Assembly (NCBI GenBank): GCA_964547645.1
Contig: CAZJOM010000026.1
Coordinates: forward strand, 1 to 47,536
DNA from: SZUA-430 sp964547645
Lineage (GTDB): Bacteria; Pseudomonadota; Alphaproteobacteria; Micropepsales; Micropepsaceae
Direction of reading: 5' to 3'
DNA: 47,536 nucleotides
Shown here piece by piece: positions 23,387 through 32,400 of the stretch (position 1 is its first letter; each line of letters begins with the position of its first letter). A program made the position numbers and the translations under genes. Under the pieces are notes generated by a model. That model was not told the origin of the DNA. It was given only the letters and a program-made list of their open reading frames with translations, and ran no database searches.

Positions 23387-24363
23387 TCACGATCCACGCG
23401 GTCTATGTGCTGGTCGGCGCCCTCTTTGTCGTCTTCGCTGTCCTAAGCGTGCGCGACGCGGCCAATCCGCGTCGCTGGACGACAGGGCTCTTTTGGGCGC
23501 TGTTCGCCGCGAGCTTTCTTGCCGGAGATTTTCTCGGCGATCTGGGGAATGGCGTGCTCGTGCTCACGATGGCGCTGATCGCCGGGCTCGGGGGCTTGAG
23601 CACGGGCAAGGTTGCGACAACCACGGCAGAAGAACGCAAGGCTGGCGCCGTGCTGCAAGGGAATGCGTTGTTCGTGCCGGCGCTTATCATCCCGCTCGTC
23701 ACGGTCGCGGGTACGATCTTAATCAAGGGCATCCAGTTGCCGGGTTTGGCACTGGGGCCGTGGAAACTCATCGCACCCTTCTTCGAGGCCAAGCAAGCGA
23801 CGCTGATCTCGCTTGCCACCGGTGCGATTGCCGCGACAGTGGTGGCGCTCGCGATGTTCAGGCAGCCGGTCGCGAGCCCCTTCCAGGAAGGTCGCAGGTT
23901 GATGGATGTCATCGGCTGGGCCGCGCTGCTGCCGCAGATGCTCGCCTCGCTCGGCGCCGTGTTCGCGGTTGCCGGCGTCGGTAAGGTCGTCGGCGATATT
24001 GCGGCACAGGTGGTGCCGGCCGACAATCTACTTATCGCGGTCACCGTTTACTGTGTTGGGATGGCCGCGTTCACGATGATCATGGGCAACGCATTCGCGG
24101 CGTTTCCGGTCCTGACGGCCGGCGTCGGCATTCCGTTTCTCATCCAGCGCTTTGGCGGCGAGCCCGCGGCGGTGGCGGCGATCGGTATGTTGGCCGGCTT
24201 TTGCGGGACGCTGATGACGCCGCTGGCAGCCAACTTCAACATCGTGCCGGCGGCGTTGCTTGAGCTCAAAAACCGGAACGCGGTGATCATCGCGCAGATA
24301 CCGACGGCGCTTCTCATGCTCGCGATCAACACGATGCTGATGTACGTGCTGGCATTCCGGTGA
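23383..24363 (+). CDS. DUF979 family membrane protein
   Basis: A 326-residue membrane protein with about nine predicted helices, partner of DUF969. Start is ATG 23383, overlapping the DUF969 stop. Characteristic segments: MITIHAVYVLVGALFVVFAV, GNALFVPALIIPLVTVAGTI, DVIGWAALLPQMLASLGAVF, MGNAFAAFPVLTAGVGIPFL and GMLAGFCGTLMTPLAANFNI. The helix-breaking GN/GxG residues in the middle of hydrophobic stretches resemble ion-transporter-type re-entrant loops. It probably forms a permease complex with DUF969; substrate is unknown. The last codons contain the first of eight GANTC sites that lead to ccrM. Confidence 0.88.
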   Translation: MITIHAVYVLVGALFVVFAVLSVRDAANPRRWTTGLFWALFAASFLAGDFLGDLGNGVLVLTMALIAGLGGLSTGKVATTTAEERKAGAVLQGNALFVPALIIPLVTVAGTILIKGIQLPGLALGPWKLIAPFFEAKQATLISLATGAIAATVVALAMFRQPVASPFQEGRRLMDVIGWAALLPQMLASLGAVFAVAGVGKVVGDIAAQVVPADNLLIAVTVYCVGMAAFTMIMGNAFAAFPVLTAGVGIPFLIQRFGGEPAAVAAIGMLAGFCGTLMTPLAANFNIVPAALLELKNRNAVIIAQIPTALLMLAINTMLMYVLAFR

Positions 24364-24568
24364 CTCTTTGAAACTTATGCACAGCGCGTTCGTTACCGCG
24401 CTCTAGATGTAGTGGGTCCGAGTCTTGAGGATTCAATATCGATTCTCGCGTTAACTTTCTGATTCAAAAGACTTATTGACGGCGAGTCACGCGTGATTCA
24501 ACGTGACGATGTCTGGCGGCGGTTTTGTGTAGGGCACGTTTAGGGGCTGCCTCCGGACTTCAGGATTC
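24362..24568. promoter_or_regulatory. ccrM upstream region with eight GANTC methylation sites
   Basis: GANTC occurs at 24362, 24420, 24430, 24441, 24461, 24484, 24495 and 24564 (first base given): eight in 207 bp, where chance would give about one. The cluster lies wholly in front of ccrM. A TTAAC half-site of CtrA type (24451-24455) is included. In Caulobacter, methylated GANTC in the ccrM leader and CtrA control timing of ccrM transcription, and GcrA reads GANTC methylation; the same logic is inferred here. No full TTAA-N7-TTAA box is visible. Confidence 0.65.
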
Positions 24569-24648
24569 AAAACAGGTTCTGACGGCTCGCCGGCAGCGAT
24601 TTGCGCTCGCCTGCAACGCCACCAGACCGTCAAGATTTGGGGGCCTCC

Positions 24649-25746
24649 ATGGGCGTACTCACGCGCGCGATCACGCATTATCACGACCAGATTCTGCAGG
24701 GCGACACGATCGCCAAGATGAACGAACTGCCGGCCAAGAGTGTCGATCTGATCTTTGCCGATCCGCCGTACAACCTGCAACTCGAAGGCGATTTGCACCG
24801 CCCCGATCAAAGCAAAGTCGACGCCTGCGACGATCAGTGGGACCAATTCGGGAGCTTCGCCGAGTACGACAAGTTCTCGCGCGAATGGCTCGCCGCCGCT
24901 CGGCGGTTGTTGAAAGACAACGGCTCGATCTGGGTGATCGGCTCGTACCACAACATCTACCGCGTCGGCTCGGTGATGCAGGACCTGGGCTACTGGTTCT
25001 TGAACGACATCGTTTGGCGCAAGTCGAACCCGATGCCGAACTTCCGCGGCCGCCGCTTCACGAACGCGCATGAGACGCTGTTGTGGTGTGCGAAGTCGCG
25101 CACGCAGAAGAGTTATACGTTCAACTACGAAGCCATGAAGGCGCTGAACGACGACCTGCAGATGCGCTCCGATTGGGTCATTCCGCTGTGCACCGGCGGC
25201 GAGCGGCTGAAGGACGACAAGGGCGTCAAGGTTCATCCGACGCAAAAGCCGGAAGCGCTGCTGCATCGCGTGCTGCTCGCGACGTCGAAGCCCGGCGATG
25301 TGGTACTCGATCCCTTCTTCGGTACGGGCACCACGGGTGCGGTCGCCAAGAAGTTGGGCCGCCGCTTTATCGGCATCGAGCGCGATCCTGCCTATATCGC
25401 CGCGGCGAAGAAGCGCTTGGCGCAAGTCTCGCCGACGGCGCCCGAAGATCTTGAAATCATGCGTTCTAAGAAAGAGGAGCCTCGCGTGCCGTTTGGAATG
25501 ATCGTCGAACGTGGATTGTTGGAACCTGGAACGAAGCTGTTCGACCCGGCGCGTCGGTATTCGGCCCGGGTGCGGGCGGACGGTTCGTTGTCTTGCCGCG
25601 ACTCAACAGGGTCGATCCACCAGATCGCAGCACGGGTGCAGAACCTGCCGGCGTGCAACGGCTGGACCTACTGGCACTTCGATGCGCAAGGCGTGTTGAA
25701 GCCGATCGATCTGCTGCGCCAACAAGTGCGCGCAGAAATGCACTAA
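24649..25746 (+). CDS. ccrM: Cell-cycle regulated GANTC adenine-N6 DNA methyltransferase
   Basis: A solitary DNA methyltransferase that methylates adenine in GANTC, controlling cell-cycle genes in Alphaproteobacteria. Length of 365 residues fits CcrM. Catalytic motif IV is IFADPPYNLQLEGDLHRPDQ (DPPY, residues 38-41); the SAM-binding motif is VLDPFFGTGTTGAVAKKLGR; motif I lies after motif IV, the beta-class order. The C-terminal region (PFGMIVERGLLEPGTKLFDP and following) is the CcrM-specific DNA-binding extension, ending LRQQVRAEM. ATG 24649 is used because MGVLTRAITHYHDQILQGD aligns with the known N terminus. No restriction gene is adjacent. Confidence 0.95.
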   Translation: MGVLTRAITHYHDQILQGDTIAKMNELPAKSVDLIFADPPYNLQLEGDLHRPDQSKVDACDDQWDQFGSFAEYDKFSREWLAAARRLLKDNGSIWVIGSYHNIYRVGSVMQDLGYWFLNDIVWRKSNPMPNFRGRRFTNAHETLLWCAKSRTQKSYTFNYEAMKALNDDLQMRSDWVIPLCTGGERLKDDKGVKVHPTQKPEALLHRVLLATSKPGDVVLDPFFGTGTTGAVAKKLGRRFIGIERDPAYIAAAKKRLAQVSPTAPEDLEIMRSKKEEPRVPFGMIVERGLLEPGTKLFDPARRYSARVRADGSLSCRDSTGSIHQIAARVQNLPACNGWTYWHFDAQGVLKPIDLLRQQVRAEMH

Positions 25747-25875
25747 AAGTTGAACGTTGCGGTCCCCGCCATTGCGTCTGTCATGGGGCGCAGAGCGGGG
25801 ACCGGACGTTGAGCGGCGCGCGAAAGCCGCTTAGTCTGCGCACTGAGTTCCCTTCGGAAGGCGCGGCACCGCTCT

Positions 25876-26628
25876 ATGAATATCAATACATCTTGGATCG
25901 TCGGTGGGTTGGTCCTGCTGCTCGCGTTGGCGGGCGGCCTATTTTGGCTTTCGGGTCCGAGCACTCCACCGCAAGCGGCCGAAGCGAAGGTCGCCACGAA
26001 GGAAGCGCCGCCCGCGGCCGCCGAAACGCAGCCTGCGGCTTGCGTTGAGAAGGGGACGTTTGAAGTCGAGGCCGATGACTTCGTCGTCGGCGACGCGAAA
26101 GCGCCGATCACGCTCGTTGAGTTCTTCTCGCAGACCTGCAGCCACTGCGCTGCGTTTCGCACCGAGACATTTCCGAAGCTTTATGAAACCTACATCAAGA
26201 AGGGCGTGGTTCGCTTGGTGCTGCGCGACTTCCAACGCAATCAAGTCGACATCGCGGCATCAGTGGTTGGGCGTTGCCTGGGCCGCGAGAGGTTTGTGAA
26301 ATTTACCGACACTCTGCTGGAGCGGCAGGCCGAATGGCTTGAGCGGCCGGATCAAGATATCCGCCTCGGCCTAAAGGAGATGGCGAAGCGCGCCGGATTG
26401 GCCGACAAAGACTTTGAAGCCTGCATGAAGCAAGAGGATCAGGCGAAGCAGCTTTTGGCGAAGTCCATCAAGGCGCAGAAGGACTACTGCATCGAAGGCA
26501 CGCCGACGCTGTTGCTCAACGGGAAGAAGATCGAGAACGCAACGACGTTCGACGAACTCGACGCGTATGTTCAGGCCGAGATCAAGGCGAACGCGCCCGC
26601 GGCTGCACCCACGAAGGCCACGCCGTAA
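25876..26628 (+). CDS. DsbA-like thiol:disulfide oxidoreductase, membrane-anchored (first copy)
   Basis: A 250-residue periplasmic thioredoxin-fold protein of the DsbA/Com1-like group. An N-terminal helix (IVGGLVLLLALAGGLFWLSG) followed by an Ala/Pro-rich linker suggests an uncleaved anchor. The active site is FFSQTCSHCAAF (Cys88-Ser-His-Cys91) and the cis-Pro loop is CIEGTPTLLLNGK. The inserted helical domain contains SVVGRCLGRERFVKFTDTLL and Cys in DFEACMKQEDQ. A C-S-H-C site differs from the CPHC of its paralogue at 28503, so the redox potential may differ. Both copies flank the mutY/DUF721 pair; transcription is independent. Confidence 0.88.
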   Translation: MNINTSWIVGGLVLLLALAGGLFWLSGPSTPPQAAEAKVATKEAPPAAAETQPAACVEKGTFEVEADDFVVGDAKAPITLVEFFSQTCSHCAAFRTETFPKLYETYIKKGVVRLVLRDFQRNQVDIAASVVGRCLGRERFVKFTDTLLERQAEWLERPDQDIRLGLKEMAKRAGLADKDFEACMKQEDQAKQLLAKSIKAQKDYCIEGTPTLLLNGKKIENATTFDELDAYVQAEIKANAPAAAPTKATP

Positions 26629-26672
26629 ACCACGCGAGTTGGTGGCGTTTCTAGTCGGGCTTTAAGGGTTGT

Positions 26673-26743
26673 CACGCGGAGTAGCGGAGGCGCGGAGTAT
26701 GGTGAGAGAGATAGCTCCCTCGGCGGCTCCGCAACTCCGCGTG
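26673..26743. repeat. Inverted repeat between convergent genes
   Basis: CACGCGGAGTAGCGGAG (26673-26689) and CTCCGCAACTCCGCGTG (26727-26743) are inverted copies with 16 of 17 positions matching. The pair sits between the convergent DsbA-like and mutY genes and could act as a bidirectional hairpin terminator or belong to a dispersed palindromic repeat family; there is no T tract. Confidence 0.55.
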
Positions 26744-26754
26744 CAATTTCTTAC

Positions 26755-27924
26755 TCAGCGCATCTTCTTCGCGGCTTCGCGGCTTCGCGTGAGATACTTC
26801 ACTTCGTTGAACAATGGGCCCGCGTTGCGGTCGGATAGGGCGTGGTCGATGACCTTGCGCATGACGCTGGGCAAAGCGAAACGGGCAAGGTCGGTGATCG
26901 GTGCCCACTCCCCTGCCCCACTTGCTTTGCTACGGGCGATGTCTTCAGCGCGATAGACTTCGAGTTCCAGTTCGAAATGCGTGAAGCCGTGGCGGACGAG
27001 GCCCGGGAGTTTGCGGTACTTCGTCTTGACGGGCGCGAGCGTGAGGGGTTCGGCGGGGAAAGACTCCTGCCACGGGCTCATCGGCGGTTCGTGCATGCCG
27101 CCGAGCAAACCTTTCGGCGGGCGGCGGCGCAGCAGGACCTCATCGCGCTCCGAGATCAGGACGAATGCGACGCCGCGCCGGAGCGGACGGTTCGGCTTCG
27201 CTTCACGGGCGGGAAGGCTTGCCGCCATACCCAAGGCGCGGGCGTCGCAATCGTCCGTCCACGGACAGTTCCCGCAGGCCGGCGACTTTGGTGTGCAGAT
27301 GGTGGCGCCGAGGTCCATCATGGCTTGCGCGAAGTCGCCTGAGCGTTTGGCGGGTGCGAGTGTTTCGGCGATGGCGCGAAACTCGGGTTTGGCGGCGGGA
27401 AGTGCCGTCTTGATCGCGAAGAGACGGGCGAGGACGCGCTCGATGTTGCCGTCGACGGGCGCGGCGCGCTTGTCGAAGGCGATAGCGGCGATCGCGGCGG
27501 CTGTGTAGGGTCCGATGCCGGGGAGCCCTAGAAGTTCTGCTTCGTCAGCCGGGAGCTTGCCGGCGTGGCGTTCGGCGACGACTTGCGCGCAGGCGTGCAG
27601 ATTGCGCGCGCGGCTGTAGTAGCCGAGGCCGGCCCAGGCGGACATCACCTCTTCGACCGGTGCGGCGGCCAGCGCTTTCATCGTTGGCCAGCGTTTGAGG
27701 AAGTTGTGGAAATAAGGACCGACGGTGGCGACCGTCGTTTGCTGCAGCATGATTTCCGACAGCCACACGCGATAGGGATCGGGCGTTTCGCCCGGCAATG
27801 CGCGCCAAGGTAGACGGCGGCGGTGCGTGTCGTACCAATCGAGCAGGCGCTTCACGAGCGCCGTGCGCTTTTGCGGCGTGAGTTCGAGCGCGCTATGGTG
27901 CAGCTTCGATTTCGAGACGGCCAT
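26755..27924 (-). CDS. mutY: A/G-specific adenine DNA glycosylase
   Basis: Removes adenine mispaired with 8-oxoguanine. The 389-residue protein (from ATG 27924) has the helix-hairpin-helix LPGIGPYTAAAIAAIAFDKR with the catalytic Asp in APVDGNIERVLARL, a general-acid region around SEIMLQQTTVATV, the [4Fe-4S] ligands CTPKSPACGNCPWTDDC (C-x6-C-x2-C-x5-C), and a C-terminal NUDIX-like 8-oxoG recognition domain (RRGVAFVLISERDEVLLRRR). An ATG at 27945 would add 7 residues. The chosen start shares two bases with the start of the divergent DUF721 gene, so its promoter must lie inside that gene. Confidence 0.95.
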   Translation of the reverse strand: MAVSKSKLHHSALELTPQKRTALVKRLLDWYDTHRRRLPWRALPGETPDPYRVWLSEIMLQQTTVATVGPYFHNFLKRWPTMKALAAAPVEEVMSAWAGLGYYSRARNLHACAQVVAERHAGKLPADEAELLGLPGIGPYTAAAIAAIAFDKRAAPVDGNIERVLARLFAIKTALPAAKPEFRAIAETLAPAKRSGDFAQAMMDLGATICTPKSPACGNCPWTDDCDARALGMAASLPAREAKPNRPLRRGVAFVLISERDEVLLRRRPPKGLLGGMHEPPMSPWQESFPAEPLTLAPVKTKYRKLPGLVRHGFTHFELELEVYRAEDIARSKASGAGEWAPITDLARFALPSVMRKVIDHALSDRNAGPLFNEVKYLTRSREAAKKMR

Positions 27925-28444
27925 GTCAGCTGACGACGCGAACAACGACCAGAATCGGCGATCCGGGCGGCGCGGGCCCCGTCCGTTTGCGCAAGATGCC
28001 GGGTCGTTGCTGAAACATCATTTGCAGTCGCGCGGCATCGCGCAGGTCGAGCTTGTGACGCGGTGGGCCGAAATTGCAGGAAAGACACTCTCCGAGCATT
28101 GTTTTCCCTACCGCCTGTCGGCGGGCGGCGCCAGCGGCGCGACGCTGACACTTGTGGCCGACGATCGCGCCGCGCTGGAACTGCAGCATCAAACGCCGAA
28201 GCTGATCGACAAGATCAACACCTATTTTGGAACCGCGCGCGTCAGCAGAATCAAGGTCGTAGCTGGGGACATTCCAAGACCACCTGCGGTTCGTGCGGCA
28301 AAGCGCCCTCTCAGCGTCGCGGAAGAAGCCGAACTGAAAGCCCGCATAGAAAGCGTGGAAGACCCGGATTTGCGCGCTGCGCTGGCGCGACTCGGGCGCC
28401 ACGCCCTGTCCGAAAGCCGTAAACCTGTTGTTTACAAGCGTTGA
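27923..28444 (+). CDS. DUF721 protein (DciA-like)
   Basis: A 173-residue protein of the DUF721 family. Family members related to DciA load the replicative helicase DnaB in bacteria lacking DnaC; whether this one does is inference. The basic, disordered N terminus (NRRSGRRGPRPFAQDAGSLL) precedes the KH-like domain with RWAEIAGKTLSEHCFPYRLS, TLTLVADDRAALELQHQTPK and LIDKINTYFGTARVSRIKVV. The C-terminal helix (VAEEAELKARIESVEDPDLR) is common in alphaproteobacterial members. ATG 27923 is chosen on composition; the upstream in-frame sequence is the antisense of mutY. Confidence 0.85.
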   Translation: MSADDANNDQNRRSGRRGPRPFAQDAGSLLKHHLQSRGIAQVELVTRWAEIAGKTLSEHCFPYRLSAGGASGATLTLVADDRAALELQHQTPKLIDKINTYFGTARVSRIKVVAGDIPRPPAVRAAKRPLSVAEEAELKARIESVEDPDLRAALARLGRHALSESRKPVVYKR

Positions 28445-28502
28445 GGTGGCCGCCGCGTCCGCCCTATAGTCCGGCGAGATTCAGTGCTTCGCGGGGGTTC
28501 GC

Positions 28503-29402
28503 GTGAATTTCGACCGGAATACTCTTATCGCTGGGGGTGTGGCTGCGGCGCTCGTTTTGGGCGGGCTTGGCTATTGGTTTTGGGGCAAAGGTCCCAGCGC
28601 GCCGACCCAGGTCGCCGGCGACTGCGTGGCCAAGCCAGTCGAAGTCAGCGATAGCGACTATTCGATCGGCAAGGCCGATGCGCCTGTGACGATCGTTGAG
28701 TATGCCTCGATGACCTGTCCGCATTGCGCGCGCTTTTCGCGCGACGTCCTTCCCACCGTGAAACAGAACTTTGTCGACAAGGGTTACGTGCGTTACGTGT
28801 TCCGGGAGTTCCCGCTTGACCGCGTCGCGCTGACGGCTTCGGTCGTAGGGCGTTGCCTGCAGAAGGATGCCTATATCCCGTTCATCGAGATGATGTACAG
28901 CGAGATTGAGACTTGGGGCCGCTCGGAAGACCCGCGCGCGGCGATCAAGGAAATGGCACGGCGCGCCGGTATGTCCGGGGACGACTTCGAAAAGTGCCTT
29001 TCGACCGACACCGACGCCAAGAAGCTTCTTGCCAATCAGGAAACGGCGATGAAGGACTATTGCGTCGGTGGCACGCCGAGCTTCTTCATCGATGGGAAAT
29101 TCTTCGTTTCGCGTGAAGTTCCGTATGAAGAAATGGACGCGAAGCTGCGCGAGACGCTGAAGGCCAAGGGCGTCGAGGTTCCTGCGGCGGCTGCAACGGC
29201 GACGCCTGCGGAAGGCGCGGCAACGACTGAGGGTACGACGGCGGCTCCGGCGGAAGGTGCGGCGACAGCACCGGCTGAGGGCACAACAACGCCGGCAAGT
29301 GGTGCGGCATCAACGCCTGCGGAGGGCGCGGCGAAACCGGCGGAGACACCGCCGGCGGCTGCGACGCCGAGCGAACCCGCAAAGGCGCCATCTGCGCCAT
29401 AG
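28503..29402 (+). CDS. DsbA-like thiol:disulfide oxidoreductase, membrane-anchored (second copy)
   Basis: A 299-residue DsbA/Com1-like protein starting at GTG 28503. N-terminal anchor: LIAGGVAAALVLGGLGYWFW. Active site YASMTCPHCARFSRDVL (Cys72-Pro-His-Cys75), cis-Pro loop CVGGTPSFFIDGKFF, and the same SVVGRCLQKDAYIPFIEMMY insert as its paralogue at 25876. After residue 225 there is a low-complexity tail of imperfect TPAEGA/APAEGA repeats, rich in Ala, Thr, Pro and Glu, about 75 residues long, likely unstructured in the periplasm. It lies downstream of DUF721 and 52 bases before smc, as is common in Alphaproteobacteria. Confidence 0.9.
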   Translation: MNFDRNTLIAGGVAAALVLGGLGYWFWGKGPSAPTQVAGDCVAKPVEVSDSDYSIGKADAPVTIVEYASMTCPHCARFSRDVLPTVKQNFVDKGYVRYVFREFPLDRVALTASVVGRCLQKDAYIPFIEMMYSEIETWGRSEDPRAAIKEMARRAGMSGDDFEKCLSTDTDAKKLLANQETAMKDYCVGGTPSFFIDGKFFVSREVPYEEMDAKLRETLKAKGVEVPAAAATATPAEGAATTEGTTAAPAEGAATAPAEGTTTPASGAASTPAEGAAKPAETPPAAATPSEPAKAPSAP

Positions 29403-29454
29403 CGAGTTCGCCTGAGCGGCTCCCCCCAGCCCTTACAACGTTAGGAATACCCCC

Positions 29455-32400
29455 GTGAAGTTCTCAAGACTTCGACTCTCCGGATTCAAATCGTTCGTCG
29501 AAACCACCGAACTGCCGATCGAGCAAGGTTTGACCGGCGTGGTCGGACCCAACGGCTGCGGCAAGTCGAACTTGCTCGAAGCGTTGCGCTGGGTGATGGG
29601 CGAAAACTCCGCCAAGTCCATGCGCGGCGGCGCGATGGACGACGTGATCTTCGCGGGCACGAACAACCGGCCCAGCCGCAACACGGCCGAAGTGTCGCTC
29701 GTCATCGACAACAGCTCGCGCTCGGCGCCTGCCTCCTACAATGAGGCCGAAGCGATCGAGATCAGCCGGCGTATCGAACGCGAGATGGGCTCGATCTACA
29801 AGATCAACGGCCGCGACGTGCGCGCGCGCGACGTGCAGATTTTCTTCGCCGATGTTTCGTCGGGCGCGCATTCGCCGGCGCTCGTGCGTCAAGGGCAGAT
29901 CGGCACGCTGATCAATGCGAAGCCGATCGCACGGCGCGCGATCCTGGAAGAGGCTGCCGGCATTTCGGGTCTGCATGCGCGGCGGCACGAGGCAGAGCTG
30001 AAACTCAACGCGGCGCAGACGAATCTGTCGCGCGTTGCCGACGTCATTCAGGAAATCGAGGCGCAGCTTGCGAACCTAAAGCGCCAAGCGCGGCAGGCGG
30101 CGCGGTATCGCAACCTCTCCGGTCACATTCAGCGCGCGGAAGCGTTGGCGCTCTATGTGCGCTGGCAACTGGCATCAACGGCGGCGGCGGCCGCGGAAGA
30201 AGAGCTTGGCCGCGTTCGCGCCCAGGTCGAAGAACAGACTTTGAAGGCGGCACAAGCGTCGAACGCGGTTTTGGAAGCGGACGAGAAGTTGCCGCCGCTG
30301 CGTCAAGCGGCGGCCGAGCGCAGCGCGGCGCTGCAGCGGTTGACGGCCGAGCGATTGGCGCTCGACGGCGAAGAGGCGCGCGCGAAGGCCGCCGCGGAAC
30401 GGCTGAATGCGCGGATTGCGCAGATTGCGGAAGATCATTCGCGCGAGACCGTTCGGGTCGACGACGCGCGCGGGATGATGGCGAAGCTTGAGCAAGAGCG
30501 CGGCGAACTTGGCGCGGCGGCAGCCGGCGAGAGTGAGGCGACGGCGCAAGCGGCCGACGCGTTACGGGTTGCCGAAGAGGCAATGCGCGAGTGCGAGCGT
30601 GTGAGCGATAAGGCAACGGCGGAGCTTGCCGAGGCCAAAGCGAAGCGTTCGGCGCTTGAGCGGCGGCATGAGGACGGCAAGCGCGCCGCTGGGCGACTTC
30701 GTACGGAGTTGGACAACATCGCCGCCGAGATCGAGCGGCTGGCGCGCGAGACAGCCACAGCGCCAGTGGTCGACGAAGCGCAACTGCGCGTGGCGGCGGC
30801 GGTGACGGCGGCCGAGACTTCGAAGGCGACGCACGCTCATTCGGAAGATGCGCTGCGCGCTGCGCGCGATGCGGAGACGGTAAAGAAGCAGGGTCTTGAG
30901 ACGGCAGAGCGCGACCTTGAACGATTGAAAGCCGAAGCGAAGGCGCTCAGCGAGATGCTGGCTACAGGCGTGGGCGAAGGCTTCACGCCGGTGATCGATC
31001 TCGTCCACGTCACGCCAGGCTTTGAAGCTGCACTCGGCGCTGCAATGGGCGACGATCTGAACGTGCCGATTGATGCGCAGGCATCGATCCATTGGCGCCA
31101 GCTGCCGATGCGCGATCTGCCTGCATTGCCGGCGAGCGTTCAGTTGCTGACGAACTTGGTGCAGGCGCCGGACGCCTTGGCGCTGCGTCTGTCGCAGATC
31201 GGCGTGGTCGAGCGCGATCAGGGTGCGGCTCTGCAGAGCGAGCTGCAGCCGGGGCAATGTTTGGTCAGCCGCGAGGGTGACCTTTGGCGTTGGGACGGGT
31301 TCACCGCGACGGCCGAGGCACCGACGGCCGCTGCCGTTCGGTTGCGGCAGCGCAATCGCTTGGCGGATCTCGAAGGCACGATCGCATCGGCGTTGGAGCA
31401 TGTCGCCGGTTTGCAGGCGGTGCATCAGGACGCACGTGAGGCGCGAGAGGCGGCGGAGATCACCGAACGCACCGTCCGCAACGCTTGGCGCCAGGCTGAG
31501 ACGGAAGCGGCATCCGCGCGCGCTGCGTTGTCGGAAGCCGAGAAGCGGCACGCACAGACCGCGGCGCGGACCCAATCACTGAACGAGCGGCATCAAAGTC
31601 TGAGCGCAGACGAAGCCGAAGCGCACGAGCTTATCGGTTTGATCGCGGCCGAGACGGAGGCACTGACACCGCTGAGCGTGTTCGAAGGGCAGCTGGCAGC
31701 CGCGCGCGAGGAACTGACCGGCGGGCGCGGCGCCTTTGCCAACGCGAAGGCGATTCACGACAGCGTCGAGCGCGAGGCGCGGGCGCGGCAGCAGCGGCTG
31801 CAAGCGATCGCGGCTGATCTTGAGGCGTGGAGTTCGCGCATCGCGACGGCAACGGCGCAGATTGAGGCGCTGCAGGCGCGCGAGGCTGAAGGACGGGCCG
31901 AGTTGCAGGCGCTGGAGCACATTCCGGCCGAGATCGCGACGAAGCGTACGAGACTTTTCGAACTGCTGTCCGAGGCAGAAGCTGCGCGATCGGCGGCTGC
32001 GGATACTCTCGCGCATGCCGAGACCGCGTTGAAGGCGTCGCAGTCGGAGTCGCGGATGGCGGACCACGCGCTTTCGCATGCGCGTGAAGAGCGTGCGCGG
32101 TGTGAGGCGGTGCTGGCGGCGCAGCAAGAGCGCTTGACCGAGTCGGTCACGCGCGCGCGCGACACACTCGACTGCGCGCCGGAAGAGCTTGCTGCGAAGG
32201 CGGAGCATGCGCCGGGCGATGCCATGCCCGCACTCGATGCGGCGGAGCAGCGAGTTGAAAAGCTGAAGCGCGAGCGCGAACAGCTTGGTGGCGTCAACCT
32301 GCGCGCCGAAGAAGAGGCGGAGGAGTGCGAGACGCGCCTCACCGCGCTGCAAACCGAGAAGAACGACCTTGAAGAAGCGATCAATCGTTTGCGCCAAGGG

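Noticed and set aside
24450..24470. Full CtrA box (TTAA-N7-TTAA) upstream of ccrM
   Set aside because: Only a TTAA half-site is present; the second half reads ATTC, so a full site is not claimed.
24487..25425. A 312-codon frame antisense to ccrM
   Set aside because: It is a shadow frame of a fully conserved gene; high-GC DNA gives long antisense frames commonly.
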